From Nitrospirota bacterium (GTDB lineage: Bacteria; Nitrospirota; Nitrospiria; Nitrospirales; Nitrospiraceae), in NCBI GenBank assembly GCA_004296865.1, contig SCVQ01000015.1, forward strand, positions 1 to 23,835: a stretch of 23,835 bases of DNA. The letters run 5' to 3'. The translations under genes and the position numbers were made by a program. This document shows positions 11,622 to 17,786 of the stretch, one piece after another. The stretch's first letter is position 1. The number at the start of each line of letters is the position of its first letter. The notes beneath the pieces are model-generated. The model searched no databases. It had not been told where the DNA came from and worked only from the letters and a program-made list of their open reading frames with translations.

Positions 11622-12313
11622 GCAAGCCCATGCGCATGAGTCGGCGGCGATTCACAACTCTTGCATGGATGATGGCTCTCGCCGCACCGATGGCGGCCCT
11701 GTCCGCCTGCAGCTTCACGCCGTCACGACGCAGTGCGGAGCTGCATACGTACTTGTTGAGTCCGGACCTCTCCTCCGTGAGCGACCCGGTTGCATCGAAC
11801 AAAAAGACCCTGCCGGTCCTGCTCGTGACCATTCCACGGGCGCAAGCCGGCTTTGACAGCCCGCGTATGGTTTACCTGCTGCGTCCCCATGAGATACGCT
11901 ATTACGCCGACAACCAATGGGCCGATACTCTGGGACGCATGCTGGCCCGCCTGCTGGCGGAGGCCCTGGAGAAGAGCGGCGCCTGGGGAACTGTGATCCA
12001 GATGCCGAACGCAGTGCGGGGGGACTACCGCCTGGATGCCGACGATCTGGCGCTCCAGCAGGAATTCTTCTCCAACCCCAGCCGCCTGCGGCTGACGCTC
12101 CGCCTGCAACTCGTCGCCCAGCCCGGACAAACGGTGATCGACACCAGGCAGTTCGACATTATGGAAGAGTCGCCCAGCGAGGATGCCTACGGCGGAGTCC
12201 TCGCGGCCAACCGGGCCGTGAGCAAGCTGCTGGAGCAAGTCGCGGACTGGACCGGCGCTGCAGGAAGACGAGCGCCTGCACAAATTAAAGGAGAATCACT
12301 GAAGGCAAAGTAA
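11618..12313 (+). CDS. ABC-type transport auxiliary lipoprotein (PqiC/YmbA-like)
   Basis: A 231-residue exported lipoprotein. The GTG at 11618 overlaps the mlaD stop by 4 nt; ATGs at 11630 and 11636 are alternatives. The signal sequence starts SRRRFTT, a twin-arginine-like pattern, and ends in the lipobox LSAC with Cys31. The mature part begins with HTYLLSP and contains LLVTIPRAQAGFDSPRMVYLLRPHEIRYYADNQWAD. This matches the ABC_trans_aux domain found in lipoproteins that accompany MCE-protein operons, where they are thought to link the system to the outer membrane. It closes the four-gene mla operon. A GC-rich hairpin follows its stop. Confidence 0.85.
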   Translation: MSKPMRMSRRRFTTLAWMMALAAPMAALSACSFTPSRRSAELHTYLLSPDLSSVSDPVASNKKTLPVLLVTIPRAQAGFDSPRMVYLLRPHEIRYYADNQWADTLGRMLARLLAEALEKSGAWGTVIQMPNAVRGDYRLDADDLALQQEFFSNPSRLRLTLRLQLVAQPGQTVIDTRQFDIMEESPSEDAYGGVLAANRAVSKLLEQVADWTGAAGRRAPAQIKGESLKAK

Positions 12314-12317
12314 CTCT

Positions 12318-12344
12318 CCGCGCCCAGCTGATCGAAGGGCGCGG
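12318..12344 (+). terminator. GC-rich hairpin after the mla operon
   Basis: A perfect 8-bp inverted repeat, CCGCGCCC (12318-12325) and GGGCGCGG (12337-12344), with an 11-nt loop starts 5 nt after the lipoprotein stop. No T-run follows, so the terminator role is tentative. Confidence 0.4.
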
Positions 12345-12372
12345 CTCAAGCAAGCTTGGTATGGAGGCCAGC

Positions 12373-12819
12373 ATGGAAGTCCGCAGCAAGAGCTACACGT
12401 ACCGCACCGGCGTTCGATGGACCGACCGCAAGATCGGCGTCATCTCGGCAACCGGCAAGCCGGATATCCTTGTGGCGACTCCGCCCGAATTCAAGGGCCA
12501 TGAAGGCATCTGGTCCCCGGAGGACCTCTTCGTGGCTTCGGTCAATATCTGCCTGATGACCACCTTCCTGGCTTTCGCCGAGCGGGCGAGCCTGTCGTTC
12601 ACCGGTTATGAAGGCACGGCAGAAGGCCTGCTCGAATTGGTGGAGGGGAAGTTTCAATTCACGAAGATCGTGCTGCGGCCGAAGCTGACCCTCAAGCCGG
12701 GGGAGGACGCCAAGAAAGCCGGAGAGCTGCTGACCAAGGCAGAGGCCAACTGCCTGATCTCCAACTCGATGAAGTGCCGGGTCGAGCTGGAGCCGACCAT
12801 CGCCTTGGGTGGGAATTGA
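12373..12819 (+). CDS. OsmC-family protein
   Basis: A 148-residue cytoplasmic protein of the OsmC/Ohr superfamily of thiol-dependent peroxidases. I prefer the ATG at 12373 because GGAGG lies 5 nt upstream; an ATG at 12361 would add four residues. The two conserved cysteines are visible: Cys60 in SVNICLMTTFLAFAE and Cys127 in AEANCLISNSMK. The WSPEDLFVASVN segment is typical of the family. Peroxide or persulfide reduction is inferred from the family; the substrate cannot be told. It lies between the lipid transport operon and a small DUF2892 membrane protein, separated from the latter by 99 bp of repeat-rich DNA. Confidence 0.88.
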   Translation: MEVRSKSYTYRTGVRWTDRKIGVISATGKPDILVATPPEFKGHEGIWSPEDLFVASVNICLMTTFLAFAERASLSFTGYEGTAEGLLELVEGKFQFTKIVLRPKLTLKPGEDAKKAGELLTKAEANCLISNSMKCRVELEPTIALGGN

Positions 12820-12825
12820 CCCATC

Positions 12826-12893
12826 GAGTCATTGTTTGATTGAGTCATTCAGCCGTCGGCTCTCAGCTTTGGATTCCGAAGGCTGAAAGCTGA
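12826..12893. repeat. Short direct and inverted repeats upstream of the DUF2892 gene
   Basis: GAGTCATT occurs at 12826-12833 and again at 12842-12849. Just after, TCAGCTTT (12863-12870) pairs with AAAGCTGA (12886-12893). The wording (CAGC, CTTTC, CGTCGGC) is close to that of the inverted repeat at 8616-8687. A role as terminator for the OsmC gene is possible. Confidence 0.45.
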
Positions 12894-12918
12894 TCACTTC
12901 AAACCAGGAGGTGTTGCC

Positions 12919-13137
12919 ATGACCTGCAACGTTGGAGGAATCGAACGGCCGATTCGGATTGGACTCGGCCTGATCTTGTTGGGAGTCGGAGCCTTCGCGG
13001 GCCTGCCGCCCCTGGCCACGGCCGCGGCCTACGTCGTGGGAGGCGTGGCCCTGGTGACCGGCGCTATCGGCTTCTGCCCGGCCTGGTCATTGCTGGGCAT
13101 CAATACCTGTCCCACGAAGCCGTCGGGCAAGTCCTAA
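12919..13137 (+). CDS. Small DUF2892 (YgaP-like) inner-membrane protein
   Basis: A 72-residue protein with a strong ribosome-binding site (CAGGAGGTG, 7 nt before the ATG). It begins with CNVGGIERPIRIGLGLILLG, has two transmembrane helices (~residues 14-30 and 34-52), and ends in FCPAWSLLGINTCP. The N-terminal Cys-Asn-Val start and the FCP...LLGINTC end are characteristic of DUF2892, the membrane part of the YgaP rhodanese. No rhodanese domain is fused here; the only one in the window is in the 17787 gene. A role in sulfur or thiol stress is suggested by the OsmC neighbour, but this is inference. Confidence 0.85.
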   Translation: MTCNVGGIERPIRIGLGLILLGVGAFAGLPPLATAAAYVVGGVALVTGAIGFCPAWSLLGINTCPTKPSGKS

Positions 13138-13176
13138 GCCGGTTCGAGAGCCGACGTGGATACAGGCCGGTGAGCG

Positions 13177-13198
13177 GCGGCCGTTCCGCTTCGGCCGC
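13177..13198 (+). terminator. Hairpin downstream of the DUF2892 gene
   Basis: GCGGCCG (13177-13183) and CGGCCGC (13192-13198) form a 7-bp stem with an 8-nt loop, about 40 nt after the stop. No T-run follows. The remaining ~140 bp before the Rieske gene shows nothing I can name. Confidence 0.3.
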
Positions 13199-13337
13199 GC
13201 CGGGGACAGGCCTTCTCTGTCAGACCGTTCCTTTACTTGTGAACGCGGGCGGGGTTACACCGCTTGAATCCTCGATCGCCATCGGCCCGGTCTCTGGTTG
13301 ATGGCATGGCCCCGACTACACTTCTTGGAGCACGCCG

Positions 13338-13889
13338 ATGAGCCTTCCCGATCCGCCGCAAGACAAAGACGCGCCTGGGTTCTACACGCCCGTCGGCTCG
13401 CGTCGAAAATTCTTCCGCTGGGTCACCGGAGCTGCCGCGGCCGTGATCGGAGCAGGCCTGGCCATCCCCCTGATCGGCTACATTTTTTCCCCGGCCTTCA
13501 AGCGGCGGGAGCAATCCTGGATTGAAGTCGGCAACGTGACCGACCTGGCGTCCGGTGAGCCCAAACAACTCGACTACCTGCAGGCGGTGCAGGATGGCTG
13601 GTTGACGACCAAGTTTCACAAGGCGGTCTGGGCGATCAAGCAGGCCGACGGGCAGGTCACGGTCTTCTCGCCGCTCTGCACCCACCTCGGCTGCGGCTAC
13701 CGCTGGGATGACCCGGACCGCCAGTTCAAGTGCCCCTGCCACGGCAGCGTCTACGACGTGACCGGGAAGGTGCTGGGAGGACCGGCGCCGCGCCATCTGG
13801 ATGTGTTGCCGTCCAAAGTCGAGGACGGGAAGCTGTTCGTGATCTACAAGGAATTCAAGGCGGGGCTTCCGAACAGTGTTGAGTTGTGA
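13338..13889 (+). CDS. Rieske iron-sulfur protein of a cytochrome bc/b6f-type complex
   Basis: A 183-residue Rieske subunit of a quinol:cytochrome c oxidoreductase. The N-terminus has a twin-arginine-like SRRKFFRW motif followed by one transmembrane helix (~residues 30-50), typical of Tat-inserted Rieske proteins. The [2Fe-2S] ligands are in CTHLGC (Cys114, His116, with Cys119 for the disulfide) and CPCHG (Cys132 and His135 as ligands, Cys134 for the disulfide). The fold ends with GGPAPRHLDVLPSKV. The next gene, 53 bp downstream, is the cytochrome b partner. The last codons (SVEL) and the stop lie in a GAGTT/AACTC-rich repeat, so the extreme C-terminus may be repeat-derived. Confidence 0.93.
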   Translation: MSLPDPPQDKDAPGFYTPVGSRRKFFRWVTGAAAAVIGAGLAIPLIGYIFSPAFKRREQSWIEVGNVTDLASGEPKQLDYLQAVQDGWLTTKFHKAVWAIKQADGQVTVFSPLCTHLGCGYRWDDPDRQFKCPCHGSVYDVTGKVLGGPAPRHLDVLPSKVEDGKLFVIYKEFKAGLPNSVEL

Positions 13890-13930
13890 GTGCTGAGTTT
13901 TAACTCAAACCTACGAACTCAAAATTCAAA
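13879..13930. repeat. GAGTT/AACTC repeat tract across the Rieske stop codon
   Basis: The tract contains repeated GAGTT and AACTC words, including TGAGTT (13894-13899) and AACTCA (13902-13907) separated by TT, which form a 14-bp palindrome. A-rich copies (AACTCAAAATTCAAAACT) follow up to the cytochrome b leader. It starts within the last codons of the Rieske gene. Confidence 0.5.
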
Positions 13931-13942
13931 ACTAAGCGGTCT

Positions 13943-15337
13943 ATGGCTTCAAAAATCTATGAATGGCTCGATAGCCGGCTGAAACTCACGCCGCTCGAAA
14001 ATTCGCTGCTGAACGAACCGATCCCGGGCGGCGCGAGTTGGATCTACGTATTCGGCTCCGCCACACTCTTTCTGTTCGTCCTCCAGGCGATCACCGGCAT
14101 GTTTCTCGCCGTCTATTACGCCCCGACCCCGGACCACGCCTACGACAGCATCCGGTTTATCGAGACCCAGGTCGCCTTCGGCGCCTTCGTCCGGGGCCTC
14201 CACCACTGGGGCGCCTCGGCGATGGTCACGGCCATCGGCCTGCACATGTTGCAGGTGTTTCTCTACGGAGCCTACAACCCCCCCCGCGAAGCCTTGTGGA
14301 TGGTCGGGGTCGTGCTGTTCCTGATCACCTTGGGCTTCGCCTTTACCGGCTACCTGCTGCCCTGGGACCAGAACGCCTACTGGGCCACGCAGGTGGGGAT
14401 CAACATGGTGGGCACCGTGCCGGTCGTCGGTGATCTGCTGGTCCGCCTGCTCCGCGCCGGCGAGACGCTGGGGGCCCTGACGTTGTCACGTTTTTTTGCC
14501 GTGCACGTGCTCTTCTTGCCGGCCACGCTGGCGTTGCTCATCATGCTCCACCTCTTCATCCTTCGTCGCGTCGGTCCGGCCGGCCCCTGGCGAGGCGGGC
14601 GCGAGCGGCGCACGAGCGGCGAGTCCGGCGCAGGGCGCGAGGCGACGGCCGGTCCCGGCGTCGTCGAACGCCGGGTACGGGGCAGCGAGACGTTCTATCC
14701 CCGACAAGTCTTCATGGATGCGGTGGTCATGCTGGGCCTCTTCTTCATCGTCGCCGCCCTCGCCCTGACCGTGTCCTTTCCCCTGACCGACAAGGCCGAC
14801 CCATCCGACACCAGTTTCGTTCCCGTGCCGGAATGGTACTTCCTGTTTTATTACCAGTTGTTGAAGTACGTGCATGGCCCGCTCGAACCGCTGGCGACGT
14901 GGATCCTGCCAGGGCTCTTTTTTCTCGTGTTGTTGTTCTGGCCGTTCCTGGACCGCAATCCTGCCCGCCATCCGATGGCCCGCCCTATTGCGCTTGCCTC
15001 TGGAGCGGGGTTTCTCGTCATCGTCTTCGTCCTCTTGGGCATTTCCCTGCGCGACCTCTACGCCGTCCCCCGTCTCGATCCGGCCGTTGCACAAGGCAAG
15101 GCGATCTACACCCAGTTCGGCTGCGCGGGCTGTCACCGGGTCCACGGCGTGGGGGGCGCGGTCGGCCCGGATCTCTCCTACGTGGGCGACACCAGACCTG
15201 ACCGAGACTGGCATTCCCGCCATTTCCGTGATCCACAGTCGGTGGCACCAGGCTCGATCATGCCGAAATTCCCGCTCAACGACCAACAGATCGGCGACCT
15301 CACCAGTTATGTGCTGACCCTCAAAAAACCGACGTAA
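13943..15337 (+). CDS. Cytochrome b (b6/subunit IV-like) fused to a C-terminal cytochrome c domain
   Basis: A 464-residue membrane subunit of the quinol oxidising complex. Heme b ligands are His87 and His101 (13 residues apart) and His188 and His203 (14 residues apart). The 14-residue spacing in the second pair is the cytochrome b6 pattern rather than the mitochondrial b pattern. The Qo motif PEWY is at 296-299, and the helix C motif GYLLPWDQNAYWA is present. An Arg/Gly-rich linker (~residues 209-255) joins the b6-like and subunit IV-like halves. After the last helix a cytochrome c domain carries CAGCH (394-398) and a probable axial Met440 in SIMPKF. The fused domain would replace a separate cytochrome c1/f. 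The Rieske gene lies directly upstream, and the pair probably forms an operon with downstream cytochrome genes. Confidence 0.93.
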   Translation: MASKIYEWLDSRLKLTPLENSLLNEPIPGGASWIYVFGSATLFLFVLQAITGMFLAVYYAPTPDHAYDSIRFIETQVAFGAFVRGLHHWGASAMVTAIGLHMLQVFLYGAYNPPREALWMVGVVLFLITLGFAFTGYLLPWDQNAYWATQVGINMVGTVPVVGDLLVRLLRAGETLGALTLSRFFAVHVLFLPATLALLIMLHLFILRRVGPAGPWRGGRERRTSGESGAGREATAGPGVVERRVRGSETFYPRQVFMDAVVMLGLFFIVAALALTVSFPLTDKADPSDTSFVPVPEWYFLFYYQLLKYVHGPLEPLATWILPGLFFLVLLFWPFLDRNPARHPMARPIALASGAGFLVIVFVLLGISLRDLYAVPRLDPAVAQGKAIYTQFGCAGCHRVHGVGGAVGPDLSYVGDTRPDRDWHSRHFRDPQSVAPGSIMPKFPLNDQQIGDLTSYVLTLKKPT

Positions 15338-15432
15338 TATCCGTGAATCCTTTTTCGCACCGGCGGCTCTCAAGTCCACACAGCCGCATGCAGACAGTCG
15401 GTACCGCAACAACAACCCACAAGGAGGCCGTC

Positions 15433-15954
15433 ATGTTCAAACTGCTCGGGATCATCGGAACGTTTATCCTGTTCCTCTTCCATACCGGAACCGTCTTGGC
15501 CGAAGAGAAGAAGCCCAGCCCGGCGGAAGGCTTCAACATCCACGTGATGGCTCCGCATAAGTTCGAGGACGGCACCATCCATGGCCCATACCATCACTAC
15601 TGCAAGGGCATCTCGCCGGAAGTCCTGCAATGTCTGCTGTTCGAGTCCACCGATCCCAATGCCTTGCTGACCGACATCGAATATTTCATCGCCAAGCCGG
15701 TCTCCCGCGCGCACGTGCCGCTGAAGACCTGGAACAAGTACTACCATGACCACGAAATAGAGATCGCCACGGGCCGCGTGCAGGTCCTGGACCTGCCGGA
15801 AGCCCAGGCCAAGGAGATCGCGGCGGCGGCAGCCAAAACCGACGGCATCATCTTCCACCTCTGGCCCGATGGAGCCGAGGCGCCAACCGGCGTGGTGGGA
15901 CATCCGCAGTCGGTCGGGCACAAACACAGAATGCCCGAAAAAACGGACAAGTAA
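15433..15954 (+). CDS. DUF1264 (OBAP-like) exported protein
   Basis: A 173-residue protein. I chose the ATG at 15433, with AAGGAGG about 5 nt upstream, over a frame opening at 15343. The signal peptide has a hydrophobic core (LLGIIGTFILFLFHTGTV) and probable cleavage after VLA. The mature part has GFNIHVMAPHKF, HHYCKGISPEVLQCLLF, DIEYFIAKP, a DHEIEIATGRVQV strand and IIFHLWPDG. This order matches DUF1264, known from plant oil-body-associated proteins and many bacteria, with no established bacterial function. His, Cys and Trp residues at conserved places suggest a ligand- or metal-binding site (inference). The tail HPQSVGHKHRMPEK is His-rich. It sits between the cytochrome b/c gene and a cytochrome c gene, suggesting a periplasmic accessory role. 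Confidence 0.8.
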   Translation: MFKLLGIIGTFILFLFHTGTVLAEEKKPSPAEGFNIHVMAPHKFEDGTIHGPYHHYCKGISPEVLQCLLFESTDPNALLTDIEYFIAKPVSRAHVPLKTWNKYYHDHEIEIATGRVQVLDLPEAQAKEIAAAAAKTDGIIFHLWPDGAEAPTGVVGHPQSVGHKHRMPEKTDK

Positions 15955-15974
15955 CGGCCTATGCTGGATCGTCT

Positions 15975-16008
15975 GGTCGGGAGAATGTCCGCGGATATTC
16001 TCCCGACC
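15975..16008. promoter_or_regulatory. 34-bp near-perfect palindrome (hairpin or operator)
   Basis: GGTCGGGAGAAT (15975-15986) and ATTCTCCCGACC (15997-16008) are exactly complementary. The 10 bases between them contain TCCGCGGA, itself a palindrome, so 16 of 17 symmetric pairs match across the whole element. It lies in the 91-bp gap between the DUF1264 and cytochrome c genes. No T-run follows. It could be an attenuator or terminator hairpin, an mRNA-stabilising hairpin, or a dimeric regulator site. Confidence 0.6.
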
Positions 16009-16045
16009 GCGAGGTCTGCACATCCCCAAGAAAGGAGCCTGAGTC

Positions 16046-16498
16046 GTGGGGCATCGTTCCTGGGTCCTGGCCTTCATCGCCACGTTCCTGCTCCAAGGAT
16101 TTTCTCTCGCGTGGAGTGCTGACCGCGAGGCCCTCCGTCCACGCGTCCCGGTGGATCAACTCGAGACAGTCCGTGCGATTGTGAATCCCTTGCCGGCGAC
16201 AGGGGAGATGATCGACAAGGGCAAGACCCTGTTCAACGGCAAGGCCTTTTGCCGGGCTTGCCACGGGCAAGACGGCAAGGGGTTGGGAGCGGACATCGAT
16301 CCGAAAACGATCAAAGGCGCCTTGCCCAGGAACTTCACCGACAAGGCCTGGCAGAAAGCTCGGACGGACGGCGAGTTGATCTGGATCTTGAAGAACGGCA
16401 GCCCCGGCACCGATATGGCGCCCTTCATCCCGCTGGTCCTGACTGAAGAAGAGGCCTGGCAGGTCCTGCTCTACGTCAGGTCCTTCGGCCAGCCCTAA
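16046..16498 (+). CDS. Exported monoheme cytochrome c
   Basis: A 150-residue periplasmic electron carrier. The start is GTG at 16046 with AAAGGAG about 9 nt upstream. A signal peptide (AFIATFLLQGFSLAWSA) precedes the mature domain. The heme site is CRACH at 69-73, and Met124 in GTDMAPF is a probable axial ligand. The domain has the pattern PRVPVDQLETVRAIVNPLP, then GKTLFNGKAF, the heme motif, PRNF, GELIWILKNGSPGT and a C-terminal WQVLLYVRSF helix. The same arrangement recurs in the cytochrome at 22868 and in the C-terminal part of the tetraheme protein at 20978. It lies just 2 nt before the beta-barrel gene and downstream of the cytochrome b/c fusion, fitting a soluble electron acceptor of that complex (inference). 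Confidence 0.9.
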   Translation: MGHRSWVLAFIATFLLQGFSLAWSADREALRPRVPVDQLETVRAIVNPLPATGEMIDKGKTLFNGKAFCRACHGQDGKGLGADIDPKTIKGALPRNFTDKAWQKARTDGELIWILKNGSPGTDMAPFIPLVLTEEEAWQVLLYVRSFGQP

Positions 16499-16500
16499 CG

Positions 16501-17520
16501 GTGTGGCGGACCTGGTGGACAATGTGCCGGCGGGCATGCCTGGTTGCCGGGTCAGCCGCGCTGCTGCTCGCGCCTCACGCAGAGGCAGCCGATGGGGACT
16601 GGTCGGCGGTCGCGGAGAGCAAGTTCTTCTACACGAACGACGTCTTCGTGTTCTCGGCGGCCCGCCGGCTGGCCGTGCACGAAGACCCGACGCAGCCCAC
16701 GAAAGTGGAGATCAACAAACCCCAGGACGTCGTCTGGGAACCGGCCCTCGAAGTCACGCGCAAGTTCACCTCCGGCCAGTGGCCGACCGAAGTCTCGTTC
16801 AAGACCCAGGGCTTCGTCTACACCGACCATCCGATTTTCAACCACGGCACCTATCGCGTCCAGGTGAGACAAGCGCTCGCCCCCGACACGGCCCTCGTGC
16901 TGCGCTACCGCTACTCGCCGAATCTGTTCCTGGGGCCGAACAACGAGCGGCGCAGCGGCCAGCGCCTCGTCGAAGATGAGCGCGTCACCTCCCACGTCTG
17001 GCGGGCGATGCTCGAGCATCGACTCAACCAAGACTGGGAACTCACACTGGTCAGCCGCTTCGGCTTGCGGTTCTTCAACGAGGCCTTCGCCGAACGCGAT
17101 CTTCATTTCTGGACATTGGGCTCCGAAGTCCACTACCGGATGATGCCCCGGCTCACCTTCACGCTCAGCTACCTGTACGAGCGTGGCCTGGCCGACGGCC
17201 GCAATCAGCCTCCGTTCAACGATGACACCTCCTACCGGAACAACTTCGCCTCCCTCGGCACGGCGATCCGCGTGGCCGACCCGTTGACCCTTGTGCTGAC
17301 CTACACCTACCAGATCAACAATTTCACGAGTGCGTTTGCAGCAGACACGAACCGAGGCCGCAAGGACGACACCCAACAAGGGATTGCGGAATTCCGCTAT
17401 GCGCTGACCGACCGGGCCCTGCTGATGCTGGGTGTCCAGCGTACCCAGCGGGACTCCAACCAAGCCTCTGCAGCGTTCCAGGACACGAACACCTGGATCG
17501 GCGGCCAGTATCAGTTCTGA
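16501..17520 (+). CDS. Outer-membrane beta-barrel protein
   Basis: A 339-residue protein. The start is GTG at 16501, only 2 nt after the cytochrome stop; an ATG at 16522 is an alternative and keeps the signal peptide (CLVAGSAALLLAPHAEA). The mature protein is made of alternating polar/hydrophobic strands with many aromatic residues and short turns, such as LTLVSRFGLRFF, LTFTLSYLYERG and LTLVLTYTYQI. It ends in GGQYQF, the C-terminal Phe expected of an outer-membrane barrel recognised by the BAM machinery. I do not recognise a substrate-specific porin family. Tight linkage to the monoheme cytochrome implies co-expression; whether they interact is unknown. A hairpin 18 nt after the stop probably marks the end of the transcript. 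Confidence 0.75.
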   Translation: MWRTWWTMCRRACLVAGSAALLLAPHAEAADGDWSAVAESKFFYTNDVFVFSAARRLAVHEDPTQPTKVEINKPQDVVWEPALEVTRKFTSGQWPTEVSFKTQGFVYTDHPIFNHGTYRVQVRQALAPDTALVLRYRYSPNLFLGPNNERRSGQRLVEDERVTSHVWRAMLEHRLNQDWELTLVSRFGLRFFNEAFAERDLHFWTLGSEVHYRMMPRLTFTLSYLYERGLADGRNQPPFNDDTSYRNNFASLGTAIRVADPLTLVLTYTYQINNFTSAFAADTNRGRKDDTQQGIAEFRYALTDRALLMLGVQRTQRDSNQASAAFQDTNTWIGGQYQF

Positions 17521-17537
17521 AAACCTGGGGCCTCGCC

Positions 17538-17562
17538 TACGAGGTGCCAGGGGAACCTCGTA
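17538..17562 (+). terminator. Hairpin after the beta-barrel gene
   Basis: TACGAGGT (17538-17545) and ACCTCGTA (17555-17562) form a perfect 8-bp stem with a 9-nt loop shortly after the stop. No T-run is present. The other ~220 bp up to the persulfide dioxygenase gene probably hold its promoter, but I cannot identify one with confidence. Confidence 0.4.
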
Positions 17563-17786
17563 CTGTAGCATCTTGCGTCAGATCGTGATGAACCCTTGCC
17601 CTCTTTCTCCGCATCTAAACGCAAAAGTGAGGTACGCCCCTTGGGAATCATCGGCTTCAAGAGGCATTTTCTCATGGTGCGACGGCACTGTTCTGGCATA
17701 GCATAGATCAGCGGTGAATCCTCTTTCCCGGCTGGGTCTCTCATTGGCGGACATCGCCTGTGGACCTGTGGAAAGGAGAACCAATC

